DNA of 11,613 nucleotides from Ponticaulis sp. (GCA_002699325.1 PABS01000066.1:1-11613); one strand, 5' to 3'. Positions 1 to 7,764 are shown, counted from the first letter of the stretch. The notes: generated by a model not told the origin, from the sequence alone. Numbers and translations are program-made.

Positions 1-378
1 GGCCTGCTGGCCCTGATCATTCTGCTTGATCAGATCCCGCGAAATATTCAGCGTGGATCGGACGAGCAGTTCGCGTCAGATGAGCGGGCGGTTGAACTGG
101 CGCACATGGCGATCGAGCGCGGCTACGACAGAGCCTATATGGCGCCAGCGCGAGCCTTTTTCTACATGCCTTTCATGCATTCGGAAGCGATTGAGGATCA
201 ACGCCTCTGCTGTGATCTCTTCCGTCAGACCGACATGAAAGAGAACTATCACTATGCCCTGATCCACATGGATGCGATTGCGCGTTTCGGGCGCTTTCCT
301 CATCGCAATGATATGCTGGGCAGAGACACAACCGCTGAAGAGCGTGCCTATCTCCAATCTGGAGGTTTTGGCGCCTGA
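1..378 (+). CDS. DUF924 family protein, C-terminal part (5' end outside window)
   Basis: The open frame runs from the first base of the window to a TGA at 376-378 and gives the last 125 residues of a protein. It shows the landmarks of the DUF924 family: LLDQIPRNIQRG near the window edge, a central FFYMPFMHSE segment followed by EDQ, and a C-terminal RFGRFPHRNDMLGR segment followed by TTAEE. The family is an all-helical, TPR-like soluble protein of about 180-200 residues found across proteobacteria; its biochemical role is not established, so I assign none. The N-terminal third and the promoter are outside the window. The gene converges on the exchanger gene with only 7 bp between stop codons. 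Family identity rests on several conserved blocks and is fairly secure; function is unknown. Confidence 0.85.
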   Translation, partial: GLLALIILLDQIPRNIQRGSDEQFASDERAVELAHMAIERGYDRAYMAPARAFFYMPFMHSEAIEDQRLCCDLFRQTDMKENYHYALIHMDAIARFGRFPHRNDMLGRDTTAEERAYLQSGGFGA

Positions 379-385
379 GACGGGG

Positions 386-1433
386 TCAGAGCACAGTGGC
401 GGCTGCCACCGCGGCTGCAATATAAATGACGAGCACGGAGACGCTTTCAAAGCCGATATTTCCGGGCCCGCTTTTCTCACGTCGAATAAGCCCCAAGACG
501 AGCATCAAGGTCATTACAATGCCGGTCAGCGCCCAGAAGCGCGCTGAGCCATCGATCGCGCCATAGATGGAACCATCGCGATAAGCGACGTCCGAGGCCG
601 ACAGAAAGAGCACGTCAAACATATTGCCGCCTATGATACCGCCGACGGCGAGTTGCAGCGCCCCACGGCGAATGGCGGCAATGGTGGTTACGAGTTCTGG
701 AAGAGAGGTCGCGACCGCTGTAAGCATGGCCCCGACGACGCTTTGTTTCAGGCCTGAAGCTGTGGCAATTGCGATTCCTGATCTTGCGACGACCAGGCCT
801 GCAATGGCGACGATCGCAACAAGCCCTGCAAATCTCAGCGCGATAAATCGCGTCGAAGGTGCGCTTTCATCTTCTTCTTCGGGTTCATCAACGCGTGTAT
901 CCGGCGTGTTCTTGGCGATCCACATCGGGTCTTTCCGGTCGTGGCGCGCCAGAAACAAGCCCAAAAATGTAGACGCCAATCAGCAGCGGGCTGGCGGGGT
1001 GAATCGCGAACAGGGTGACCTGAGGCAGGGCATAGGCGACCAGTGGAATCGCCAGTAGCAGGCACAAGAGCGCCGATTGTGTGATGTTGGCGATTTCTGC
1101 CGCCGCGTGCTCAAGGTTTGCTTTTCGATACCAGATGTCGCCGACAACCAGAAATGCGGTCTGTGCTGCAATGCCGCCCAGCGAGTTGGAGTAGGCGAGG
1201 TTTACATCGCCGGTGGCTGCAGCGCTGACCGAAGTGACAATGCCGGAGGCAGAGGTTGCCGCGCCAAGAAGGACTGCGCCGGCAAGCGCCTCTCCCATGC
1301 CTGTGCGATCGGCGAGGATATCTGCATCGCGTGAGAGTTTCAGGCCAACTGCCAGAATCACGGCTGTCGCGATGGCGAACAGAATAATCGCCTGAGGAAG
1401 CGATTGAATTTCAAGAATTTGAGTTAACGGCAT
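386..1433 (-). pseudogene. CaCA-family sodium/calcium exchanger, split by one frameshift
   Basis: Two overlapping minus-strand frames together make one cation exchanger. The N half starts at ATG 1433 and stays open to 888; the C half is open from 979 to the TGA at 386-388. Deleting one T from the run of five (plus-strand A5 at 963-967) joins them into a 348-residue product reading GVYILGLFLARHDRKDP across the joint. The restored protein has the CaCA plan: membrane helices, an alpha-1 repeat (about residues 45-95), a charged acidic cytoplasmic loop (PEEEDE), and an alpha-2 repeat (about 230-275) containing ATSLPE with an acidic E246 and GGNMFD. Members exchange Na+ or H+ for Ca2+ across the inner membrane. 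Alpha-1 reads ATSASG and lacks the acidic residue. As written the gene yields a truncated protein with one repeat. A sequencing error in the homopolymer is as likely as real decay. Confidence 0.8.
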
Positions 1434-1484
1434 TGAGAAGCCTAACGGCCTCTAATGGTGAGGGTTCCCCCAAGATGTTACCGT

Positions 1485-1985
1485 TTACAGAACGCCGCCG
1501 TGAAAATGACGAAACGCGGCGAGAATTTCCTCTGGCTTGTCTTCCATACGTGACAAGTCCAGGCGCATCTTTCCGTCTTTTCGGAGTTTAAAGACGCGGA
1601 TTTCCCACGGGCGCAGCCGGGTCGCCGCTGTCGCGGTGAAAACTTCCTGAATGGGGCGGGAGAACGCCAGATCGATCGCGGGTCGTTTTTCCGAGTTGAT
1701 CTGCACAACGCCAGATTCCACACGGATCACATCATTCCAGCGGACCTGACCGAGCCCGTCAATTTCAATCCCGCTATTATTCAGCGTGAGTGCTGGCCTT
1801 TGGTCTCGTGTCAGCGGCCAGGAGCGTAGTGCTATGAATGTGAGGACACCGGCTGCAAGAGACATGAGTGGATAGCCCAGCAGCAAGCCTGCCATGCCCA
1901 GTACAGCCGCCACACCGAGCGGCAACCATACACGGGTGGCGATGTCGGACTTGTCATAGTCTGCTGTGAAGACGCGTACATTCAT
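1485..1985 (-). CDS. Two-helix membrane protein of unknown function, coupled to aroC
   Basis: This encodes 166 residues. After a short polar N terminus there are two closely spaced hydrophobic segments (about residues 22-56) split by a GYP turn, ending in RSWPL. A soluble, strand-rich tail of about 105 residues follows, with [26 protein letters not shown] sequence (tested in shorter pieces: [24 protein letters not shown]). Two helices followed by a small beta domain resembles bacterial PH-like membrane proteins (YcxB or STM3941 type), but that is a resemblance, not a firm assignment. The ATG overlaps the aroC stop as ATGA at 1982-1985, so translation is probably coupled to aroC and the gene is likely co-transcribed with it. 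The exchanger gene begins 51 bp further downstream on the same strand and may belong to the same transcript. I do not recognise a function. Confidence 0.8.
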   Translation of the reverse strand: MNVRVFTADYDKSDIATRVWLPLGVAAVLGMAGLLLGYPLMSLAAGVLTFIALRSWPLTRDQRPALTLNNSGIEIDGLGQVRWNDVIRVESGVVQINSEKRPAIDLAFSRPIQEVFTATAATRLRPWEIRVFKLRKDGKMRLDLSRMEDKPEEILAAFRHFHGGVL

Positions 1986-3085
1986 CCGCCTGTCTGCCCC
2001 CTATGCCGTAGTTTATGGTCGGCGAGGACGCAGGCCATCATCGCTTCGGCAACTGGCGCCGCGCGAATGCCGACGCAGGGGTCATGGCGGCCGGTTGTGC
2101 GAACATCGACATCATCGCCGGAAGCGGTCACCGACTGGCGTGTGGTGAGTATGGACGAGGTCGGCTTCACGGAAAATCTCGCCACGACGGGCTGGCCGGA
2201 AGATATTCCGCCAAGAATGCCGCCATTGTTATTCGACAGGAAGCGTGGGCCATCATTTCCAGAACGCATTTCATCTGCATTCGTTTCCCCTGAGAGGCCG
2301 GCAGCGTCCATCCCGGCGCCGATTTCGACCCCTTTCACGGCGTTGATGGACATCAGCGCCATGGCAAGATCGGAATCGAGCTTGCCGTAAATCGGCGCGC
2401 CCCAGCCTGCTGGAACGCCTTCAGCGACAACTTCGATGACAGCGCCGACCGATGAGCCGGATTTTCTGATATCGTCCAGATACCTTTCCCAGGTTTTTGC
2501 TGTGTCGACGTCGGGGCACCAGAACGGATTCTTTTCAGTTTCGCTCCAATCCCATTTTGCGCGGTCGATCTTATGCTCGCCAATCTGAACCAGCGCCGCC
2601 CGGATGCTAACGCCTGTGCCGAGCACGGCGCGCGCAACGGCGCCCGCGGCGACGCGAGAGGCCGTCTCACGTGCTGAGGATCGGCCACCGCCGCGATAAT
2701 CGCGCACTCCGTATTTCTGATCATAGGTGTAGTCAGCATGGCCTGGACGATATCTGTCGCGAATGTCCGAATAATCCTTGGAGCGCTGATCGACGTTCTC
2801 GATCATCAGGCAAATGGGTGTACCTGTTGTGACTTGCCCGCCAAATTTCTCTTCGGTCAGGTCATCACTAAAAACGCCAGAGAGTATTTTTACCTGATCG
2901 GGCTCTCGCCTCTGAGTGACAAAGCGGGAGGTCCCTGGCCGGCGGAGGTCCATATATTTCTGAATCTCTTCGACATCCAGCCGGACGCCGGATGGACATC
3001 CGTCAACAACACAGCCGATTGCCGGGCCATGGCTTTCACCCCAGGTGGTGACGCGAAAAAGATGACCAAAGGTGTTATGCGACAT
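1982..3085 (-). CDS. aroC: Chorismate synthase
   Basis: This is a 367-residue, full-length chorismate synthase, the last shikimate-pathway enzyme. It converts 5-enolpyruvylshikimate-3-phosphate to chorismate in the cytoplasm using reduced FMN. All three family signatures are visible: [18 protein letters not shown] (residues 16-33), [19 protein letters not shown] (132-150), and the block from R274 to S297 containing [15 protein letters not shown]. Both conserved histidines expected in the active site are present, H19 in the first motif and H116 in RPGHADYTY. The C-terminal [20 protein letters not shown] block (331-350) is intact. The start at ATG 3085 gives the canonical [21 protein letters not shown] terminus, although no strong ribosome site precedes it. 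The last bases overlap the start of the 166-residue membrane protein. pdxH, another FMN enzyme, is divergent across about 220 bp. Confidence 0.98.
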   Translation of the reverse strand: MSHNTFGHLFRVTTWGESHGPAIGCVVDGCPSGVRLDVEEIQKYMDLRRPGTSRFVTQRREPDQVKILSGVFSDDLTEEKFGGQVTTGTPICLMIENVDQRSKDYSDIRDRYRPGHADYTYDQKYGVRDYRGGGRSSARETASRVAAGAVARAVLGTGVSIRAALVQIGEHKIDRAKWDWSETEKNPFWCPDVDTAKTWERYLDDIRKSGSSVGAVIEVVAEGVPAGWGAPIYGKLDSDLAMALMSINAVKGVEIGAGMDAAGLSGETNADEMRSGNDGPRFLSNNNGGILGGISSGQPVVARFSVKPTSSILTTRQSVTASGDDVDVRTTGRHDPCVGIRAAPVAEAMMACVLADHKLRHRGQTGG

Positions 3086-3303
3086 GTCGTTTTCTATCCG
3101 GGTTCAGTTTGCGCACCGACGTTTGCGGTCTCGCCGCCTGTCTTAAGTGGTCCCGGCACTGATTTGAATGCCCAAAGAAAAATATCGACAAGAAACCGTC
3201 GGGTGGTTGCAGGAAAGCGGGTGATCTGAGCCCTCCGTTGACTTGATCTCGGCGGCGATGGGGCTGACATAGAGCGCAGAAGGATGTGATCGAAGGGCGT
3301 GTC
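3086..3303. promoter_or_regulatory. Divergent promoter region between aroC and pdxH
   Basis: This 218 bp spacer must hold the promoters of both aroC (minus) and pdxH (plus). On the plus strand TTGACT at 3238-3243 and the overlapping TTGATC at 3243-3248 are -35 candidates; the second sits 18 bp from ACATAG at 3267-3272, which is a poor -10. I found no convincing promoter for aroC. Open frames crossing this stretch lack family features and look like chance. Confidence 0.4.
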
Positions 3304-3981
3304 ATGACCAAAAAGCAAATCGGCGGGATCATTCCGGCGTCACCCGACTATGAAGACCGCAAAAGTGACATGCCGGCGGATGACAGCGTTTTCTTCTCCA
3401 AAGAAGATCCGTTTGATCTCTTCTCCGACTGGCTGGCAGAGGCGGTGAAGTCTGAGCCGAGTGATGCAAACGCAATGTCACTGGCGACGGTGGATGCTGA
3501 TGGCCTGCCAAATGTGCGCATGGTGCTTCTCAAGGACGCCGATGCGGATGGCTTTGTCTGGTACACGAATTTTGAAAGTGCGAAGGGCAGGGAACTGCTC
3601 GGACAGAAAAAGGCGGCGCTGTGTTTTCATTGGAAATCACTTCGCAGGCAGATCCGCGTCAGAGGCATTGTTGAAACCGTCTCCGGTACAGAGGCAGATG
3701 CCTATTTTCAATCACGGGCACGCGACAGCCGGATTGGTGCCTGGGCCAGTGAGCAGTCGCGTCCGCTTGAAGGCCGGTTTGCGCTTGAAAAGCGCGTTGC
3801 GAAATATGCTGCAAAGTTTGGCCTGGGTGAGGTGCCGAGGCCGGAATTCTGGTCAGGCTTTCGGCTCAAGCCGGTTGAAATCGAGTTCTGGCGGGATCGG
3901 CCGTTCAGGCTTCATGATCGCTTGGTGTTCCGGCGAGAGAGCGAAGCCGCAAACTGGACGACGACGCGCCTCTACCCATAA
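3304..3981 (+). CDS. pdxH: Pyridoxamine 5'-phosphate oxidase
   Basis: This encodes 225 residues. The enzyme is the FMN-dependent flavoprotein that oxidises pyridoxine or pyridoxamine 5'-phosphate to pyridoxal 5'-phosphate with O2, in the cytoplasm as a homodimer. Visible family features in order are [20 protein letters not shown] (FMN-binding barrel), [47 protein letters not shown], and the C-terminal signature [19 protein letters not shown] followed by a terminal RLYP. E. coli PdxH is 218 residues, so the length fits. I chose ATG 3304 because GAAGGG at 3292-3297 is a well-spaced ribosome site. An in-frame GTG at 3286 would add six residues, but its purine stretch is too close. The gene stands alone, divergent from aroC, and ends at the terminator shared with the converging lipoprotein gene. 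Confidence 0.97.
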   Translation: MTKKQIGGIIPASPDYEDRKSDMPADDSVFFSKEDPFDLFSDWLAEAVKSEPSDANAMSLATVDADGLPNVRMVLLKDADADGFVWYTNFESAKGRELLGQKKAALCFHWKSLRRQIRVRGIVETVSGTEADAYFQSRARDSRIGAWASEQSRPLEGRFALEKRVAKYAAKFGLGEVPRPEFWSGFRLKPVEIEFWRDRPFRLHDRLVFRRESEAANWTTTRLYP

Positions 3982-4005
3982 AAAAAGAGGGTCCGGAGAC
4001 CCTCT
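3981..4005 (-). terminator. Intrinsic terminator between converging pdxH and lipoprotein genes
   Basis: AGAGGGTC (3986-3993) and GACCCTCT (3998-4005) form a perfect 8 bp stem with a CGGA loop. Read on the minus strand, the stem runs directly into a run of Ts (A-run 3981-3986 on the plus strand), the standard layout for ending the lipoprotein transcript whose stop is at 4032. Read on the plus strand the tail is GAGAGTTTC, so it would be a weaker terminator for pdxH, whose stop codon overlaps the A-run. Confidence 0.85.
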
Positions 4006-4031
4006 GAGAGTTTCTCGGGCATTTGGCCGGT

Positions 4032-4403
4032 TTAACGGCCTACCGGATTGCGCAGGATGACTTTTGCGCCATTCGGAATTCCTAGTTCTGAGAACGTCCA
4101 TGTCAGGCGTTCGCCGTCCTGCTGGAGCATTTCGCAATAGTCGCGGCGTTCGCGGTCCAATTCGACTTCGAACGTGTTGCCGCCTTCATGATCAACATCG
4201 ACATCGAAAAAGTCTTTGGTTGTGCAACCCGATGCGGCGACGCGAACGGAGATTTCGTTGTTTGAGATATCCGCAGAGTAGAGACGCTCGGCACCTGATG
4301 AAAAACTGGCATCCCAGTCTTCGTGTGAATCTGCATCAATGACGACGCAGCCCGCCGTGGCGAGAAGCATGCCTGAAAGCGCTGCGAGGGTGAAAATTTT
4401 CAT
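4032..4403 (-). CDS. Small putative lipoprotein of unknown function
   Basis: This encodes 123 residues. The N terminus MKIFTLAALSGMLLATAGC is a short lysine-led hydrophobic signal ending in cysteine 19, with a slightly atypical lipobox (T-A-G-C at positions -3 to +1), so lipidation is likely but not certain. The mature part is acidic and has two further cysteines, C60 and C90, that could form a disulfide, plus an acidic DVDVDHEGG stretch (67-75). I do not recognise the family. The start has AAGG about nine bases upstream (4413-4416). A candidate promoter and a perfect inverted repeat lie in the 90 bp upstream, and a good terminator follows, so it can be its own transcription unit downstream of the DUF5916 gene. 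Base composition of the coding part is like its neighbours; the upstream spacer is notably AT-rich. Confidence 0.78.
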   Translation of the reverse strand: MKIFTLAALSGMLLATAGCVVIDADSHEDWDASFSSGAERLYSADISNNEISVRVAASGCTTKDFFDVDVDHEGGNTFEVELDRERRDYCEMLQQDGERLTWTFSELGIPNGAKVILRNPVGR

Positions 4404-4414
4404 AGATCTGAACC

Positions 4415-4453
4415 TTATTGAAAAGCAATAAATAACTTATCGCTTTTCAATAA
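4415..4453. repeat. Perfect 12-bp inverted repeat overlapping lipoprotein promoter
   Basis: TTATTGAAAAGC (4415-4426) and GCTTTTCAATAA (4442-4453) are perfect complements around a 15-base spacer (4427-4441) that itself contains ATAA and TTAT. One arm lies between the proposed -35 and -10 and the other just downstream of the expected transcription start. That is an operator-like arrangement. The 4415 end also overlaps the AAGG ribosome site of the lipoprotein gene. No T tract follows, so it is not a typical terminator. Confidence 0.8.
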
Positions 4454-4464
4454 TTGATCGTCAA
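4436..4464 (-). promoter_or_regulatory. Candidate sigma-70-type promoter of lipoprotein gene
   Basis: On the minus strand TTGACG (plus-strand 4459-4464) is followed after exactly 17 bases by GATAAG (4436-4441), which matches four of six consensus -10 bases. Transcription would begin near 4429, leaving a leader of about 25 bases before ATG 4403. This is prediction from sequence only. Confidence 0.5.
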
Positions 4465-4493
4465 GTATCAATATGACAGCAGTTCGAAATATT

Positions 4494-6689
4494 CTAAAAC
4501 TGGAAACGGTTACCGACGCGGAGCACCAGTTGGGTCTGCAGTGATCTGAAATCCCTTGGGAAGTCGTCATACCGGATGATGGCGCCGTGACCGAGAGACA
4601 GAAAGACCTCGGTTTCCGGGCGCACTTCCCAACGCATCCGGCTGAACAGCGAAAAGGATTCAGAGATATTGTCGTACTGGGCCTGGGTCTCAATCGAAAC
4701 ATCAGAGGACATGTTCACCACGTTTTCCAGCGCATAGATCTGAACGGTTACATCGCCGGCCGGCACCGATATCTGATCGCGCTCCCAGGTGACGTTCAAA
4801 TTCCAGTATCGCGATGGACGAAGCGATCCATTCAACTTGGTTCGCAGGCGCTCTCCGCCGAAATATTCTTCAAATCGAATATCTGAATCCGTGCCATACG
4901 GCCTGGAGAAGGACGAGCGGAGCGACGCAAACGCACCATTCGCGTTATAGCGTCCGCTTGGGACCACAATGCCCGTGGGCAAGAGGAAGGGCGCATTGAC
5001 GACTTCTTCGCCCTCATACAAACGGAAGCCAATCCGGTCTGTGGCGCGCAGCTCTACATCGAAGTTGAGCGAGTTTTTGCGCGTCTGCATCTCACCATCA
5101 AAATTGGTGATGTAATCGTGGCTCGTGCCGAACTGCCAGTATTGATACCAGCCATCCCGCGTACGAAACCGACGATGCCAACTGGCGCCATAATCCCGGA
5201 TGCCGGGGCGGTTCACAAAGCCAAGGGCCGGTCTGAATTGCTCTCCGATTTCAGTGGCTGAGACGCTCCAGGTCCATTTGTCGTTGGGATAGTCCACCTT
5301 GATGCCAAAGGATTCATCATCGGCAACTGAGGAGAGTGACTTCATGTAAAATGCTGTGGCCTGTAAGAGGCCGCCGCCCATGAAGCTGTTGTTTCTGTAA
5401 ATAAAATCAGACCCATAGAGCGAGTTGTTGGTGTTGCCTGTCGGGTCGCCATTGGTGGCGATGAAGCCGAGCCGGGAATTGTCGAGCACATCCAGACTGG
5501 CTCGCCCGACGGAAAGGGTCTGCGACTCAAGATTATCCGTTTCGCCCATTCTGGCGCTGAGTACGCCAAGCTCCACACCCTTGATTTCACCGCTCAGCTT
5601 CAGACCCGCTTTCAGATCCACTTGCTCGCCATTTACAATCCCGATGCGCCGCGAGAAGAAAGGTTGGCCGTTTGGGCTTCCGGTGAAGATATCGCCCGCG
5701 AATTCGAAAACGGCGGCATCCTGAAGAAAGAAGTCGCGGGTTTCTGGCTGGAAGAGGGAAAACCGGCCTGTGTTGATCTGGCGCGTATCCAGCGGCGTGT
5801 CTGAAAAGTCTGAATTGAGAGTCAGAAGCCCGGTCAGCGATTGCGTGATTTTGTAATAAATGTTGGCGCTCGGCTCGATGGACACGTCGTCATCGCGTGG
5901 GTTGGTCCAGTCGCGCGATGCGATAACCGTGCCGAGAAGTTCAACATCGAGGCCGAGTCCCTGTTCGATATCCTGCACGCCGACAAGGCGGCCAGGCTGG
6001 CGAAAGTCAAATTTGGCCACGCCGGGATCGATGCTGGACCAGCGAATTTCTTCGCTCTTATGTGCCAGTTCGCGGGTGATGAGCAGACCCCAGCCATCTG
6101 AATTCTCCGGATCGAAACTAATCGACCGGAAGGGGATGACCATTTCAACCACCCAGCCTTCGTCTGTCACGCGGCCTTCTGTGTCCCAGATTGTGTCCCA
6201 CTCATCAATTGGCGTGCGACCTTTCTGAATAATCCGGTCAAGTCGCGCACCAAGGGCATTGATGTCAAAGCCGAAGCCACCGAGACCTGTATTGAACGGG
6301 TCGATGTAGAAACGGATCATGTCGTCGCGCCAGACTTCACCGTCACGCGTCATGATGCGATTGATGATCTTCTCCGGTTCGGAGTCGAAGGCTTCGAAGG
6401 CAACGTAAAGCGCTTCAGCATCATAGGCGAAATAGACGCGGGTTTTTTCACTCGGATGACCCAGGGTCGGCGCCACCTTGTAGAATTCGTCGATGACAGC
6501 AGCTTTTTCCCAGACCGGATCATCCAGAACGCCGTCGATGATGGGCGCTTCTTCAGGCGAGATACGGACCGGCTTTACCGTGGGCACATAGGTCGCCGGA
6601 TCGGGGATGGAATTATTCTTTGTCTGTGCTTCGGCGCCCGAAAATCCAATGAATAAACTGCACACTAATCCTAACGCGATGTGTTTCAC
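4494..6689 (-). CDS. Secreted CBM9-like/DUF5916 outer-membrane protein
   Basis: This encodes 731 residues. A signal peptide (about 1-22, ending GAEAQ) is followed by a CBM9-like/DOMON beta-sandwich (about 40-210) with IDGVLDDPVWEKA (51-63), WRDDMIRFYIDP (120-131) and VVEMVIPFRSI (180-190). The remaining roughly 500 residues alternate aromatic and polar residues as in outer-membrane beta-barrels and end in VGNRFQF, with a C-terminal phenylalanine typical of barrels recognised by the BAM machinery. This is the DUF5916 architecture common in Bacteroidetes and some alphaproteobacteria. Its role is unproven; carbohydrate or polymer binding at the cell surface is often suggested. The start is a GTG, with AGGGA nine bases upstream. 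No TonB box or plug is visible, so it is not a classic TonB receptor. It is isolated, with PPK2 172 bp upstream and the lipoprotein gene 90 bp downstream on the same strand. Confidence 0.88.
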   Translation of the reverse strand: MKHIALGLVCSLFIGFSGAEAQTKNNSIPDPATYVPTVKPVRISPEEAPIIDGVLDDPVWEKAAVIDEFYKVAPTLGHPSEKTRVYFAYDAEALYVAFEAFDSEPEKIINRIMTRDGEVWRDDMIRFYIDPFNTGLGGFGFDINALGARLDRIIQKGRTPIDEWDTIWDTEGRVTDEGWVVEMVIPFRSISFDPENSDGWGLLITRELAHKSEEIRWSSIDPGVAKFDFRQPGRLVGVQDIEQGLGLDVELLGTVIASRDWTNPRDDDVSIEPSANIYYKITQSLTGLLTLNSDFSDTPLDTRQINTGRFSLFQPETRDFFLQDAAVFEFAGDIFTGSPNGQPFFSRRIGIVNGEQVDLKAGLKLSGEIKGVELGVLSARMGETDNLESQTLSVGRASLDVLDNSRLGFIATNGDPTGNTNNSLYGSDFIYRNNSFMGGGLLQATAFYMKSLSSVADDESFGIKVDYPNDKWTWSVSATEIGEQFRPALGFVNRPGIRDYGASWHRRFRTRDGWYQYWQFGTSHDYITNFDGEMQTRKNSLNFDVELRATDRIGFRLYEGEEVVNAPFLLPTGIVVPSGRYNANGAFASLRSSFSRPYGTDSDIRFEEYFGGERLRTKLNGSLRPSRYWNLNVTWERDQISVPAGDVTVQIYALENVVNMSSDVSIETQAQYDNISESFSLFSRMRWEVRPETEVFLSLGHGAIIRYDDFPRDFRSLQTQLVLRVGNRFQF

Positions 6690-6861
6690 GTCGACCCGTC
6701 CCTGCCATTTTAGTTTCGCTGGCTTTAAGTGGGGCCACCCCTGAACACAACGCGCGAATGCGAGTTTGCCCTCACGATCGCGTGTAAGCCGGAATCATGC
6801 GCAGGGGTGCTCTTGAGCGCCCGATTCGTCATCAGTTGACAGGAGACTTGGGTTGAAAGGA
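6690..6861. other. Spacer between DUF5916 gene and ppk2
   Basis: These 172 bp should contain the promoter of the DUF5916 gene. TAAAAT on the minus strand (6707-6712) is a possible -10, but there is no matching -35. A hairpin with one mismatch (around 6803-6820, GGGTGCTC with GAGCGCCC) has no T tail. No gene is visible. Confidence 0.5.
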
Positions 6862-7692
6862 TCAGAGGTCGTAATCTTCAGCTTTCCAACCCGGGTCGGG
6901 ATATTGCGGATCCATCTGTTCGAGCTTGCGACGGACGATTCGTGCAATCATGGCATTCCGGCGAGATTTGGAATCAGACGGCACGACATACCAGGGCGCA
7001 TGGTCGGTTGAGCAGCGCTCAACCATGTCATCATAGGCATCCATAAACTCAGGCCACAGCTTTCTGTCTTCGAGGTCTCCCGGATTGAACTTCCAACGCT
7101 TGTGCGGTTCATCCAGCCGGGATTTCAGTCGTTCGGCCTGCGTCTCTGGAGAGATGTGCAGCATGAATTTGAGAATTTCCGTGCCGTTCTCTGTGAGGTG
7201 TTTCTCAAACTGATTGATCTGGTCATAGCGACGTTCAATGTCGTCTTTAGGTGCGAAGCCGCGAACTTTTACCACCAGCACATCCTCATAGTGTGAGCGG
7301 TCGAAGATGCCGATAAACCCTTTGCGCGGCACGACCTGATGAACGCGCCAGAGATAGTCGTGGGCGAGCTCTAGGTCGGTAGGCTTTTTGAAGGCAGCGA
7401 CCTGCAGGCCAAGCGGGCTTGTATAGGCAAAGACCGCGCGCATGGTGCCGCTTTTGCCGGCCGTATCAATGCCCTGAAGGACAACCAGAAGCGCGCGTTT
7501 TTGCTCAGCGTAGAGAATGTCCTGAAGGCGATCGATCTCGCGGGCATCTTCCTCGGTGCTGGCGCGTGCGGCGTGTTTGTCCTCGAACAGACTCTCATCC
7601 CGGGTTGGGATGTCTTTCAGTTTGAATGTTTTGCCTGGTTTGGCGATCAGCTGGTCAGCGACTTTTTCGGAAGAAGGAATATCAAAGCTCAT
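6862..7692 (-). CDS. ppk2: PPK2-family polyphosphate kinase / polyP:nucleotide phosphotransferase
   Basis: This encodes 276 residues from ATG 7692. PPK2 enzymes transfer phosphate between polyphosphate and nucleoside mono- or diphosphates in the cytoplasm. Visible features are a Walker A loop GIDTAGKSGT (74-83), PTDLELAHDYLWRVH (104-118), a Walker B-type segment FDRSHYEDVLVVKVRG (130-145), and a lid region RLDEPHKRWKFNPGDLEDRKLW. This layout and length resemble the single-domain class III enzymes that can phosphorylate both AMP and ADP, though subclass by eye is tentative. A TTG at 7707 would add five residues (MQAHQ), but it lies three bases from the T tract of the rpsD terminator, so I prefer ATG 7692. 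Neither start has a strong ribosome site. The gene lies directly downstream of rpsD and has no visible promoter of its own. Confidence 0.93.
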   Translation of the reverse strand: MSFDIPSSEKVADQLIAKPGKTFKLKDIPTRDESLFEDKHAARASTEEDAREIDRLQDILYAEQKRALLVVLQGIDTAGKSGTMRAVFAYTSPLGLQVAAFKKPTDLELAHDYLWRVHQVVPRKGFIGIFDRSHYEDVLVVKVRGFAPKDDIERRYDQINQFEKHLTENGTEILKFMLHISPETQAERLKSRLDEPHKRWKFNPGDLEDRKLWPEFMDAYDDMVERCSTDHAPWYVVPSDSKSRRNAMIARIVRRKLEQMDPQYPDPGWKAEDYDL

Positions 7693-7709
7693 CTGGTGAG
7701 CTTGCAACG

Positions 7710-7741
7710 AAAAAAGCCGCCCGGATAGACCGGACGGCTTT
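7710..7741 (-). terminator. Intrinsic terminator of rpsD
   Basis: On the minus strand AAAGCCGTCCGG and CCGGGCGGCTTT form a 12 bp stem with one G-T pair and a five-base loop (TCTAT), followed by a run of six Ts (plus-strand A-run 7710-7715). It begins 23 bases after the rpsD stop codon and ends 17 bases before the ppk2 ATG, so any transcript for ppk2 must either read through it or start inside this short stretch. Confidence 0.92.
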
Positions 7742-7764
7742 GAAACTTCGTGTCTTCAGTCCTC

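Noticed and set aside
76..480. 134-residue minus-strand open frame across the DUF924 C terminus and the exchanger end
   Set aside because: It lies opposite two recognisable protein families, has no domain features of its own, and looks like a chance frame in GC-rich DNA.
624..1058. 144-residue plus-strand open frame opposite the exchanger
   Set aside because: Low-complexity, serine-, alanine- and arginine-rich sequence typical of the antisense of membrane-protein codons.
3075..3332. Minus-strand frames upstream of aroC as an extra small gene
   Set aside because: Proline-, arginine- and serine-rich with no hydrophobic pattern or good ribosome site, and overlapping the pdxH start; more likely promoter DNA.
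4415..4453. The inverted repeat as a terminator of the DUF5916 gene
   Set aside because: The stem is AT-rich with a long loop and lacks a following T tract; its fit to the lipoprotein promoter is better.
6736..6808. CACCCCTG and its complement CAGGGGTG 57 bp apart in the spacer upstream of the DUF5916 gene
   Set aside because: An eight-base match at this distance is easily chance and there is no associated promoter evidence.
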